Assembly: GCA_963798705.1 (NCBI GenBank)
Contig: CAWCTW010000003.1
Location: forward strand, 434,001-498,000
DNA: 64,000 nt
Direction of reading: 5' to 3'
Source: AC-56 sp963798705
GTDB taxonomy: Bacteria; Actinomycetota; Thermoleophilia; Solirubrobacterales; 70-9
Position numbers and translations under genes: made by a program. The notes under the pieces are model-generated. The model worked only from the letters and a program-made list of their open reading frames with translations, was not told the origin of the DNA and searched no databases. Of this stretch, positions 42,602-51,190 are shown piece by piece (the first letter of the stretch is position 1; each line of letters begins with the position of its first letter).

Positions 42602-43582
42602 CTACCCCCCGTCATAAGTGATCGTGTGGCAGAGCGCGGGCAGGCTTCCGGCGGCCAGTCGGGCCATCACGTCGGGAAGCTCATCGAAGCGAGACTGACC
42701 GGTGATGAGCGCGTCGAAGGCAGGGTCGCGCAGCAGATCCAGTGCAAGTGCCAGCCGCTCGGCTGTCGTACGGCGCCCGCTGACGGCCGGGGAGAGGGTC
42801 GCGACCTGGCTGGCGCGGATGCCGAGTCGACTCGAGTGAAACGCTTCACCGAGCAAAAGCTGGACCTCGCTGTCGCCATACCAGCTGAGCTCGATCACGG
42901 TGCCCTCCGGTGCGAGCAGGTCGAGCGACAGCTGGAGCCCGGCCGACGTCGCGCTGGCATGCACGACCAGGTCGCGACCGTCGGTGGCATCGGCGGGCAG
43001 CGCGAAGTCGATCCCGAGTGCGGCCGCGACGTCGGCCCGGCCGGCATCGACGTCTACGAGCGTGACCTGGGCCGCCGGGAACCGACTCAGCAGGCGTGCG
43101 ACGCAGCAGCCCACCATTCCGGCGCCGACGACGGTGACCCGGTCGCCGAGAAGGGGTCCGGCGTCCCACAGGGCGTTCACCGCGGTTTCGACAGTGCCCG
43201 CGAGCACGGCACGAGCGGGCGGCACGCCCCCGGGAAGGACTGTCACCGCGCTGGCCGGCACGACGTAGGCGGTCTGGTGCGGGTACAGGCAGAAGACCGT
43301 GCGCCCGCTCAGCTCCGGCGGTCCGTGCTCCACGGTCCCGACGTTCAGGTAGCCGTACTTGACCGGCCCCGGGAAATCACCCTCCTGAAAAGGCGCTCGC
43401 ATCGCCGCGTACTGGCGCGGCGGCACACCGCCCCGGAAGACCAACGTCTCGGTGCCGCGGCTCACGCCGGACCGCAGGGTGCGAACCACCACGTCGTCCC
43501 GCCCCGGCTCGGGCAGCGTGAGCGGGCGGATCTCCCCACGGCCTGGGCTGCGGAGCCAGAACGCGCGTGCATCGAGCTGCAC
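42602..43582 (-). CDS. MDR-family dehydrogenase of the RibA cluster
   Basis: A 326-residue medium-chain dehydrogenase: RDDVVVRTLRSGVSRGTETLVF (the Cys of the zinc site is Ser here), YGYLNVGTVE, and the cofactor loop VTVVGAGMVGCCVARLL followed by LVDVDAGRA. The SRGTE motif is typical of a subgroup often called zinc-binding dehydrogenase but probably lacking catalytic zinc. GTG 43582 follows GGGGAGGTGAGG, a good Shine-Dalgarno. First gene of the minus arm. Confidence 0.88.
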   Translation of the reverse strand: MQLDARAFWLRSPGRGEIRPLTLPEPGRDDVVVRTLRSGVSRGTETLVFRGGVPPRQYAAMRAPFQEGDFPGPVKYGYLNVGTVEHGPPELSGRTVFCLYPHQTAYVVPASAVTVLPGGVPPARAVLAGTVETAVNALWDAGPLLGDRVTVVGAGMVGCCVARLLSRFPAAQVTLVDVDAGRADVAAALGIDFALPADATDGRDLVVHASATSAGLQLSLDLLAPEGTVIELSWYGDSEVQLLLGEAFHSSRLGIRASQVATLSPAVSGRRTTAERLALALDLLRDPAFDALITGQSRFDELPDVMARLAAGSLPALCHTITYDGG

Positions 43583-43764
43583 GGGCCTCACCTCCCCAGC
43601 CCTATGCGCATGTCTACGGCCCGCTGGTCCAACATCGAGACCCTCTCCTTGAACGGGAAATGCTCGCATATGCATACTTCTGCGGGTCTGAGCTGCGTTC
43701 AACGTCGGCAGGGATTTTCAAGGCCTTGAAGGGTTGGATGTACCGTTGAAGGAGCGTGAACCTC

Positions 43765-44595
43765 ATGGTCCGCCCCTGCGCCGACCGCTCGCGGAGTCCT
43801 GTCCTCCTCCTGTCGGCTGCGGGTTGTGCCGTCGTCCTCGCCCTGACGGCATGTGGCCAGCCTTCGGGGACGCGCGCTGGGGTGCCGCCGCCCCCGGGCT
43901 CGGCATATACGCTGATGCAGATGAACCTGTGCCTGTCCGGTCTGGGCGGGTGCTACGGCAAGGTCGCATACCCGGCGGAGGTGAGGGAGGCAGTGGCCCG
44001 GATCCGCCAAGCGCACCCGGACGCGGTCACCTTCAACGAGGCCTGTGCCGGTGACGTCTCGCGAATCGCTCGGCGGACCGGGTACCACCTGCGCTTCTCG
44101 AGGGTGATCTACAGCGGTAGGCCCCTCGCCTGCATCAAGCCGGGCGGCCGCGGACTCTTCGGTGACGCGGTGCTCACCAAGGCAGCTGTCGAGAGCGCCG
44201 ACAGCCGGCCCTTTCGGGCACAAGCGGGCATCGAGCGGCGTGCGTGGCTATGTGCCACCACTGGAGCGGACGTCGACGTATGCACCGTCCACCTCGCCAC
44301 CCGCGGCAGCGATGAGGTGGCTGCAAACGACGCGCAGTGCGCCGAGCTCCGGGCGCTCCTTTCACGTCGCGCGGCCACCCTCACCGTCATCTTCGCGGGC
44401 GACGTCAACCGTCGCTCCTCCTGCGCCCCCGAAGGCTTCTGGACCCGCACCGACGCCTCCGCCGAGCAGGACCCCGGGCTTCAGCAGGTCTATGGCACGG
44501 GCGCGCTCCGCTCGCCCTCGGCCGAGGTGGCCCCCGCCACCCACACCGACCATGACGTCCTGCTGGTCCGGGCGCACCTCGGGCCACAACGATGA
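43765..44595 (+). CDS. Exported endonuclease/exonuclease/phosphatase (EEP) family lipoprotein
   Basis: A 276-residue lipoprotein with lipobox ALTAC. EEP-fold motifs: TLMQMNLCLSG, the catalytic Glu in VTFNEACAGD, GDVNRRSSC (Asp-x-Asn) and HTDHDVLLVR (His-Asp pair at the end). The family includes DNase I-like nucleases and sphingomyelinase-like phosphodiesterases; the exported position favours a surface or scavenging enzyme. ATG 43765 is preferred over GTG 43756 because AAGGAG (43749-43754) is 10 nt before it and only 1 nt before the GTG. Confidence 0.82.
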   Translation: MVRPCADRSRSPVLLLSAAGCAVVLALTACGQPSGTRAGVPPPPGSAYTLMQMNLCLSGLGGCYGKVAYPAEVREAVARIRQAHPDAVTFNEACAGDVSRIARRTGYHLRFSRVIYSGRPLACIKPGGRGLFGDAVLTKAAVESADSRPFRAQAGIERRAWLCATTGADVDVCTVHLATRGSDEVAANDAQCAELRALLSRRAATLTVIFAGDVNRRSSCAPEGFWTRTDASAEQDPGLQQVYGTGALRSPSAEVAPATHTDHDVLLVRAHLGPQR

Positions 44596-44700
44596 TGCCA
44601 CTCATCCCTTGTCCGTGGGTCTGCCTGTCGATGACGGCGCGACCTCAGTGCGGCAGCCCATCAGGCCGCCTTCAGATGGGAGGCTCACAATCAACCCCCA

Positions 44701-45666
44701 ATGCGCCATGACTTCAGCCGGGCATTCGGTCGGTCGCTGCTTCCCTTTCTCGTCGTTGCTGTGCTGGTGGCCGGCTGCGGCTCGCAGGCCGGTACCTCCA
44801 CCCCGACGATCGCGACAGGCAACTCGCCCTGCGGTCGGATCCCCGCCGGATCGGCCTCGTACTCGCACGTCATCTGGATCTGGATGGAGAACCAGAGCTA
44901 CAACACGGTCACCGACTCACGGTCGGCGCCGTCGCTCGTAGCGCTCGAGCGTCAGTGCGGGCTCGCCACCAATTACCACAGCATCGCCCATCCAAGCCTT
45001 CCCAACTACATCGCCGCAACCTCGGGAGTCGGCCGCGACGCGCTGGCTGGATTCGCAACCGACTGCAGCCCGAGCGAGAGCTGTTCGACCTCCGCCCGAA
45101 GCATCTTCGCTCAGGCATCCAGCTGGCGTGCCTACGAGGAGTCGATGCCCCGGCCCTGCGACCGCCACGACGCCGGCCTGTACGCCGTTCGCCACAACCC
45201 GCCTGCATATTTCCGCCCGATCGCCAAGGAATGTGGCCGGAGCGACCTGCCGATGGATCGCCTCGACGCGGCCCTGGCGCGAAATTCCCTCCCGGCCTTC
45301 TCGTTCATCACGCCCAATCTCTGTCACGACAGCCATGACTGCCCGGTGTCCTCCGCCGACGACTGGCTCGCCCGAGAGGTCGAAGAGATCGTCCACAGCA
45401 GTACGTACCAGGCTGCCCATACGGCTGTGTTCATCACCTACGACGAGGGACCGGGAGACACCCCCGCCAACTGCACGGCACACACCCACGAGTCGGGCTG
45501 CCATGTCGCCACCGTGGTCGTAAGTCCGGCGACGCCGCCCGGGACACGATCCGCCGCGCGCTTCAACCACTATTCGCTGCTGCGAACCACCGAGGAGCTG
45601 CTCGGACTGCGCCACCTCGGCATGGCAGCACGGGCCCACAGCATGAGCCGTGCGTTCGGACTGTAG
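44701..45666 (+). CDS. Exported phosphoesterase (phospholipase C / acid phosphatase-like) lipoprotein
   Basis: A 321-residue lipoprotein (lipobox LVAGC) of the phosphoesterase family PF04185. Motifs in order: HVIWIWMENQSYNTV (metal and nucleophile region), YHSIAHPSLPNYIAATSG, FITPNLCHDSHDC, VFITYDEG and FNHYSLLRTTEELLGL. It hydrolyses phosphomono- or diesters outside the membrane. Following the EEP lipoprotein by 105 nt, it may belong to a phosphate-acquisition pair. Confidence 0.88.
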   Translation: MRHDFSRAFGRSLLPFLVVAVLVAGCGSQAGTSTPTIATGNSPCGRIPAGSASYSHVIWIWMENQSYNTVTDSRSAPSLVALERQCGLATNYHSIAHPSLPNYIAATSGVGRDALAGFATDCSPSESCSTSARSIFAQASSWRAYEESMPRPCDRHDAGLYAVRHNPPAYFRPIAKECGRSDLPMDRLDAALARNSLPAFSFITPNLCHDSHDCPVSSADDWLAREVEEIVHSSTYQAAHTAVFITYDEGPGDTPANCTAHTHESGCHVATVVVSPATPPGTRSAARFNHYSLLRTTEELLGLRHLGMAARAHSMSRAFGL

Positions 45667-45958
45667 GTGTAGAAGTGGACCCGTGTGTGATGAGTGGCGA
45701 CGACTAGCTCGGAGCTTCGCGCCAGGACCTCGATGCCCGGTTCGGCCGGCGTCCGACCGAGGTTAGGGGGCGGCGATGATCTCGAATACGAGCTCGCCGG
45801 GCGCCTCGATTCTGACCGCGATCGGACCCAGCCGTGAAGGCTGCGCCCCAGCCGAGATCGAGGTGGAGCCGGCCCATCGCCAGCAGCAGGAACGCGCCGG
45901 CGATGAGCGCGATCAGACCCGCTCCGAGAATCCCGACCGCGATCCGGGGCCCGGTCAT
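45667..45958 (-). pseudogene. Decayed SRPBCC-type membrane-anchored protein
   Basis: ATG 45958 overlaps the methyltransferase stop (ATGA) and opens with a transmembrane helix (PRIAVGILGAGLIALIAGAFLL). The next part is in other frames: GPIAVRIEAPGELVFEIIAAP, then, after one extra base, YLGRTPAEPGIEVLARSSELVVATHHT. This resembles the start of SRPBCC (START-like) proteins. At least two indels, and the C-terminal two thirds are missing where the convergent phosphoesterase ends. Confidence 0.6.
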
Positions 45959-46722
45959 CGCCTCGCGGCGAAGATCGCATACCCCAGCGAGCCCTCGGCG
46001 ATGGCCTCCCGCGCCAGCCGCGCGAGGTCGAGTGCGTCGTCGAGGCCGAGTCCCGCTGCGGCGATGCCGCCGAAGCCCATGACTCGCGCGCCGCGTAGTC
46101 GATCGACGACGCGCTCGGCCATCGCCGCCGCGTCGCGGTCGCACCGCTCAACGGCGAGCATCTCGAAGCCCGCGTCGGTGAGCAGGTCCTCGTAGCCGCC
46201 CTGCGAGCGCGCCGAGCCGATGCACGCGATTGTCGCCATCGCCTCGCCAAGCGGCTCGGAAAGGCGGCCGTGATCGGCGATGACGTCGCTGACCGCGAGT
46301 CGCCCACCCGGTCGGAGCACACCATGGAGCTCGGCGAGTGCGCGCTCCTTGTCGGCGAAGGTGCTGAGCGAGCACTCGCAAAGCGCGGCGTCGAATGAGC
46401 CATCCGCAAACGGCAGTGCCTCGGCGTCGCTGCAGGCGAACCCGACGCGGTCGCAGAGGCCGGCGGCATCGGCCGCGGTCTGCGCCGCGCGAACCGCCTC
46501 GGGTGAGTACTCGACGCCGGTCGCGACGCAGCCGAGCTCCCGTCCGGCGAGGATCGCCGAGGCACCCGTCCCGGACGCGACGTCGAGGAGTCGCTCGCCG
46601 GAGCGAAGGCCGATCAGCTCGAGCGCGCGCCGCGTCGTCCGCTCCCCGCCAGGATGAAGCTCGCCGCCGAGAAGCCACTGGACCGCGGGGCTCGAGTAGG
46701 TGGCGGCACATGCCTGTTTCAG
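45955..46722 (-). CDS. Class I SAM-dependent methyltransferase, probable CTG start
   Basis: A 255-residue protein: GERLLDVASGTGASAILAGRELG (SAM motif I), TGVEYSPEAVRAA, and VLRPGGRLAVSDVIADHG. The style resembles UbiE/ArsM-like small-molecule methyltransferases, but the three ArsM cysteines are not clear. No ATG, GTG or TTG fits: the frame begins CTG-AAA-CAG-GCA-TGT (KQACAATYSSPAVQWLLGG). CTG 46722 overlaps the radical SAM stop as CTGA, so the two are coupled. Confidence 0.85.
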   Translation of the reverse strand: MKQACAATYSSPAVQWLLGGELHPGGERTTRRALELIGLRSGERLLDVASGTGASAILAGRELGCVATGVEYSPEAVRAAQTAADAAGLCDRVGFACSDAEALPFADGSFDAALCECSLSTFADKERALAELHGVLRPGGRLAVSDVIADHGRLSEPLGEAMATIACIGSARSQGGYEDLLTDAGFEMLAVERCDRDAAAMAERVVDRLRGARVMGFGGIAAAGLGLDDALDLARLAREAIAEGSLGYAIFAARR

Positions 46723-48125
46723 GTCGAGGTCGATAGCGACTCCCTCACCTGCTCGCGGTAGCCGACCGAGTTGTAGGCGCAGAACGGGATCAGCCGTCCG
46801 TCCGGCGTGATCTCCGAGACGCAGCACTTACGCAGCTTGCCGATGTCGAGCGTGTAGGGGTCCTGAAAGTCCTGGACCACGACCATGAAGCCCCTGGCCG
46901 CCACCTCGCGAAGGTCGGCGGGAATCGCGGTCGCGCAGGCGACGCACTCAAGTCGATCGGCAACCGGCTGGCTGCCTCCGGCGGCCTTCGCGGACCAAAG
47001 GCCCTCGAGGGCCTCGCGCACCTCGAGGTCCGGGATCGCCCGGTTGGTGACGTAGTCGAGGTAGTGCTCGACGTCGACGAGCCGGGTCAGCGGCACGACG
47101 TCGGAGCCGTCGTAGAGCGCGAAGGTCGCAGAGCGACAGGAGGGCGAGCAGCAGGGGACGGGCACGAAGTCGTCTGATCGAAACCATTCGGGCAGCTGGT
47201 CGGCGATCGCCTCGATCACGTCGGAGTTCGTGACCTTGTCCAGCGGGTCGGTCTGGAGCCGGAAGCGGCCGGAGTGCGTGACCGGTTGGAAGAAGACGCC
47301 GGTCACCACCGGATGCTCGATTCCGAAGCGCAGGATCGCTCCGACCTCGTTCTCGTTGACGCCGCGTTCGACCGCCGCGGCGAGCGAGACGCTGACCCCC
47401 GCCTCCGCGCAGCGCTCCAGTGCCCGAAGCTTCTCCTCGGTCAGCGGCTTGCCGCGGATGGCGATCTGCGTCGCGTCGGCGAAGCCGTCGAATTGCAGGT
47501 AGACGTGGACCCCGAGCTCGGCCAGGGCGGGTGCGAACCGCGGATCTCGGGCGAGGCGAATGCCGTTCGTGTTCAGCATCACCAGGGGAATGCCCCGGCG
47601 CTTGGCGGCCGCGAGCATCTCGAGGATCCGGGGATGGATAGATGGCTCGCCGCCGGAAAGCTGCACCGACTCGGGCTCACCCTCGGCGCGAACGAAGGCG
47701 TCGAGCATCGATTCGACCTGATCCAGCGTCAGGGAGAAGCCGTGGCCGTTTTGACCCGTACCCGACTCCGCGAAGCAGATCGGGCAGTCCAGGTTGCAGG
47801 CGGTGTTGACCTCGATGACTCCCAGGCAGGTGTGCTGGGCGTGCTCCGGGCAGATGCCGCAGTCGTGGGGGCAGCCGTCGACCGTCTGCGTCTGGCGCTC
47901 GAGCGGCGCCGCGCCGGCCCTGTTGAATCGCTGGATCTCGAGGTAGCGGGCGGCGTCGCCGTAGACGACCGCCTCGAAGGAGCCGTGATCGGGGCAGCTG
48001 CGGCTGAGGACCACGCGACCGTCCCGAACGCGTAGCTCGGCGTCGAGGACGGCGCGACAGCGCGGGCAGATCGACTGGGTGTGCCCGATCACGGCCTCGG
48101 CCGCCGTTTCGCCTCCCGAATTCAT
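46719..48125 (-). CDS. Radical SAM protein, tetraether-lipid-synthase (Tes)-like
   Basis: A 468-residue protein. The radical SAM CxxxCxxC is C110-NLD-C114-PI-C117. An N-terminal Cys-rich part (HTQSICPRC ... RSCPDHGSFEAV) and GCPHDCGICPEHAQHTC precede it, and further Cys sets follow (CCSPSC, CVAC, KCCVSE, FCAYN). This layout resembles archaeal Tes (MJ0619-like), which couples lipid tails through C-C bonds, and related bacterial proteins of less certain role. Other radical SAM maturases remain possible. ATG 48125 is chosen over 48191 because family similarity starts near it. Coupled to the methyltransferase. Confidence 0.75.
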   Translation of the reverse strand: MNSGGETAAEAVIGHTQSICPRCRAVLDAELRVRDGRVVLSRSCPDHGSFEAVVYGDAARYLEIQRFNRAGAAPLERQTQTVDGCPHDCGICPEHAQHTCLGVIEVNTACNLDCPICFAESGTGQNGHGFSLTLDQVESMLDAFVRAEGEPESVQLSGGEPSIHPRILEMLAAAKRRGIPLVMLNTNGIRLARDPRFAPALAELGVHVYLQFDGFADATQIAIRGKPLTEEKLRALERCAEAGVSVSLAAAVERGVNENEVGAILRFGIEHPVVTGVFFQPVTHSGRFRLQTDPLDKVTNSDVIEAIADQLPEWFRSDDFVPVPCCSPSCRSATFALYDGSDVVPLTRLVDVEHYLDYVTNRAIPDLEVREALEGLWSAKAAGGSQPVADRLECVACATAIPADLREVAARGFMVVVQDFQDPYTLDIGKLRKCCVSEITPDGRLIPFCAYNSVGYREQVRESLSTST

Positions 48126-48488
48126 CGTTCCCGGATCTTGCCCGTCGCCCCGCACAACCGTCCGACCCGCCGGACGCCGCAGAGGGTTCATGACCGCTCG
48201 CGACCGGCCCGGCGCATTTGCCTGGTGTGGGGGGATGCGCGAGCGAGTCACCCGGGCGGCGCTTTCACCAGCTACGTGCTGGAGGACCGATCGTGGAGCA
48301 CCCGGAGCTTGGTCGACGGCCGCAGCTTGAGCATCCGGGCGCGCTTGCGGCCTCGGCGGTTGGGTGCACGACCTGAGCGCCTCTCGGAGCTCGGGACTCC
48401 CTCGGGGCTGGCGCGAAGAGCCGTGTCAATCCACATACCGAGGTGTGGCAAGGAGGTCTACTCCGAAGGATGCTCGTCGAGGCTCGAT
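48126..48488. other. Gap without recognisable gene
   Basis: About 360 bp between the radical SAM start and the NrtS remnant. Short open frames in several directions look like decayed coding DNA, but I could not assign any. Confidence 0.5.
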
Positions 48489-48611
48489 TCAACGTAACCG
48501 ATCGCGCCCGGTCTCCGCACGCTCGCCGGCCAGCAGACCGAGATTGGAGACGACGAACGGTACACAGTAGTTGAGGCCGCACTTCACCCAGGTGAGCGTG
48601 TCGGCGTTGCC
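48489..48611 (-). pseudogene. 3' remnant of an NrtS-like membrane protein gene
   Basis: The frame DTLTWVKCGLNYCVPFVVSN-LGLLAGERAE ends at TGA 48489. It resembles the C-terminal half of the small nitrate/nitrite transporter NrtS. The N-terminal helix and any start are missing, so it is a fragment at the right edge of the accessory region. Confidence 0.45.
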
Positions 48612-48716
48612 CTTACGATCCCGTCGAGCTGGCCGGCTGAACAGAGTGCCCTCGCTCAGCCTCACCTCGGACGCCTTGGACGCCCCGCTCCAGCAGGAGC
48701 CTGCCAGGATGGATCG

Positions 48717-49871
48717 ATGCGGCGTCTGCTCATCATCGGCTCGGCGGTGGTCTTCCTCGACGTCGTCTTCTACGCGGCGATCACCCCGCTTCTTCCCGGC
48801 TACGTGGACGACCTGGGGCTCTCGAAGACGTCGGCGGGCGTGCTGTCGGCCGCCTACGCCGCGGGCACGCTCGTGGCCTCGCTGCCGGCCGGGTTCATGG
48901 CCGCTCGCGTCGGTCCGCGGCGGACCCTGGTGGCGGGGCTCGTCCTGCTCGGCCTGGCGAGCCTCGCCTTCGGCTTCGGCGATCACCTCGTGGTGCTCGA
49001 CCTGGCCCGCTTCGTACAGGGCGTGGCGGGCGCCCTTGCCTGGGCCGGCGCCATCACCTGGCTGATGGTGACCGCGCCGGAGGCGCGGCGCGGCGCGGTG
49101 ATCGGCGACGTGCTCGCCGTCGCGATCGCGGGCGCCCTCCTCGGCCCGGCCGTCGGAGCGCTGGCTCACGCGGTGGGAACCGAGCCCGTCTTCTCGTTCG
49201 TGCTCGTCGTGGCCGCCGTCCTGTCCGCCCTGGCACTACGCCTGCCGTTGCCGGGCAGCGGCGATCGGCTGGTCCTTCACGAGACCGTCGAGGCGATAAG
49301 GCGCGCGCCGGTGCTTCAGGCGACCGCCTTCGTGATGGCGCCTTCGGTCCTGTTCGGCGTCATCGCGGTCCTGGTCCCGCTGCGGATCCACGACCTCGGT
49401 GGCGGCGCTGGGATCGTGGCCGCCGGGTTCATGGCCGGCGCCGCGTTCGAGGCCGTGCTCTCGTCCTGGGTGGGGCGCGCTTCCGATCGCGTGGGCCGGC
49501 AGCGCCCGTACGTCATCGGCATGGTGATCAGCGCGGCCGGACTGGCGCTGCTCCCGGTGGGCGAGGCGGTGGGCGTCGTGTTGGCCCTGCTCGTCGCGAT
49601 GTCCGTCGGCGCGGGGCTGTGCTTCGCGCCCGCACTCGCGATGTTGAGTGACGCGGCCGAGGCGAGCGGGCTGCACCAGGGGCTCGCCGCGGGGCTCATC
49701 AACGTCGCCTGGGCGGCGGGACAGGTGCTGGGCAGCGTAGGGGGCGGCGCCACGGCATCGGCGGCGGGCGATGGGCTGCCATGCCTCATCGTGGCGGCGC
49801 TTCTGGTCGCCACCGCGCTGGCGGCGCGGCAGAACGGCATCGGACGGGCAAGGTATGTTGCGCGTGCATGA
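48717..49871 (+). CDS. MFS transporter
   Basis: A 384-residue major facilitator protein with about 12 transmembrane segments. The signature between TM2 and TM3, GFMAARVGPRRTLVAG, is the MFS motif A. VVFLDVVFYAAITPLLPGYVDDLG at the N-terminus resembles drug-efflux antiporters (DHA1 type). Substrate unknown. It is coupled by ATGA to the DUF4389 gene and then TTGA to an M48 protease, forming a three-gene membrane operon. Confidence 0.9.
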   Translation: MRRLLIIGSAVVFLDVVFYAAITPLLPGYVDDLGLSKTSAGVLSAAYAAGTLVASLPAGFMAARVGPRRTLVAGLVLLGLASLAFGFGDHLVVLDLARFVQGVAGALAWAGAITWLMVTAPEARRGAVIGDVLAVAIAGALLGPAVGALAHAVGTEPVFSFVLVVAAVLSALALRLPLPGSGDRLVLHETVEAIRRAPVLQATAFVMAPSVLFGVIAVLVPLRIHDLGGGAGIVAAGFMAGAAFEAVLSSWVGRASDRVGRQRPYVIGMVISAAGLALLPVGEAVGVVLALLVAMSVGAGLCFAPALAMLSDAAEASGLHQGLAAGLINVAWAAGQVLGSVGGGATASAAGDGLPCLIVAALLVATALAARQNGIGRARYVARA

Positions 49872-51190
49872 CCGGCGAGATGCCCGCCCCACCGCCACCC
49901 GGCGAGCCGCCGACTCCTCCCACCGCTGATCTCGGCACTCCCGGGGAGCGCGCCCGCGTCATCGTTCGCGACGATCTCGAGCGGTCGCGGGTCACCGTCT
50001 TCTTTCGGCTCATCCTGGTCATCCCGCACTTCATCGTTCTCGGGCTCTTCAGCCTGCTGGCGCTCGCGATCGCGTTCATCAACTGGTTCGCGATCCTGTT
50101 CACGCGGCGGGCTGTCGCACACGACATGCAGGCCCGGTACCTGCGCTATGCGACCCACGTCTTCGGCTACCTCAATCTGGCCGCCAACCCGTACCCGGGC
50201 TTCGAGGGCGAGCCAGGGTCGTACCCGCTCGACCCGCAGGTGCCGCCGCCGGAGCCCCAGAATCGTTGGAAGACCGGCTTTCGATTCGTGCTCATCATCC
50301 CGGCCGTGCTGGTAGCCGGAGCGCTTGGCGTCGCGGCCGGCTCCACGTCCTTCGGGGGCGGAACCGGCTACACCTCGTTCGGCGGCATCGGGGTGATCGG
50401 CACCGCCGCGTTCCTGGGCTGGTTCGCGATCCTGGCGACGCGGCGCATGCCGCGCGGCCTCCGTGACCTGGTCGTGTACTGCCTGGACTACGGAATCCAG
50501 TACTGGGCCTACGCGCTGCTCGTCACCGACCGCTATCCCGACAGCGATCCGAAGACGCGGCACTATGGCGACGATCCGGCGCCGGACCACCCGGTTCGGA
50601 TCTCGGAGGACGCGGACCTGCGCCGCTCCCGGCTCACCGTCTTCTTCCGCCTCCTGCTGTGGCTCCCGCACTACGTCTGGATCGCGCTGTGGGGGATCGC
50701 CGTCGCGTTCGCCGTGCTCGCGAACTGGTTCGTGACCCTGTTCGCCGGCCGCCCGGCCGATTCGCTTCACCGTTTCAACGGCGCGTACCTGCGATACGTC
50801 ACGCACGCCTACTCATATGTGACCCTGGTGACCAACGAGTTCCCGGGCTTCCTCGGCAAGCCGGGGACCTACCCGGTGGACCTCCAGATCGCCCCGCGTG
50901 AGCGCCAGAACCGCTGGAAGACCGGCTTCCGGATCATCCTGGCCTTCCCGGCGCTCCTGATCGCGAGCGGGGTGCTCGGCCTGCTGTTCCTGGTCGCCAT
51001 CTTCGGCTGGTTCGTCGGCCTGTTCACGGCGGAGATGCCGATCGGGCTCCGCAACCTCGGCGTGTTCGCGCTGCGCTTCCACGCCCAGCTCAACGGCTAC
51101 ATCTGGCTCCTGACCGATCGCTATCCGTTCAGCGGGCCATCGCAGGAGCTGCTGGCGGCGCCGCCCGCGCAGGTGCCCGAACCGACTTGA
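49868..51190 (+). CDS. Membrane protein with two DUF4389 domains
   Basis: A 440-residue protein with a Pro-rich N-terminus and two copies of the DUF4389 unit. Copy 1: SRVTVFFRLILVIPHFIVLGLF ... INWFAILFTRR ... YLRYATHVFGYLNLAANPYPGF. Copy 2: SRLTVFFRLLLWLPHYVWIAL ... ANWFVTLFAGR ... YLRYVTHAYSYVTLVTNEFPGF. Each copy is followed by a QNRWKTGFR segment. Function unknown. ATG 49868 overlaps the MFS stop (ATGA). Confidence 0.88.
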   Translation: MTGEMPAPPPPGEPPTPPTADLGTPGERARVIVRDDLERSRVTVFFRLILVIPHFIVLGLFSLLALAIAFINWFAILFTRRAVAHDMQARYLRYATHVFGYLNLAANPYPGFEGEPGSYPLDPQVPPPEPQNRWKTGFRFVLIIPAVLVAGALGVAAGSTSFGGGTGYTSFGGIGVIGTAAFLGWFAILATRRMPRGLRDLVVYCLDYGIQYWAYALLVTDRYPDSDPKTRHYGDDPAPDHPVRISEDADLRRSRLTVFFRLLLWLPHYVWIALWGIAVAFAVLANWFVTLFAGRPADSLHRFNGAYLRYVTHAYSYVTLVTNEFPGFLGKPGTYPVDLQIAPRERQNRWKTGFRIILAFPALLIASGVLGLLFLVAIFGWFVGLFTAEMPIGLRNLGVFALRFHAQLNGYIWLLTDRYPFSGPSQELLAAPPAQVPEPT

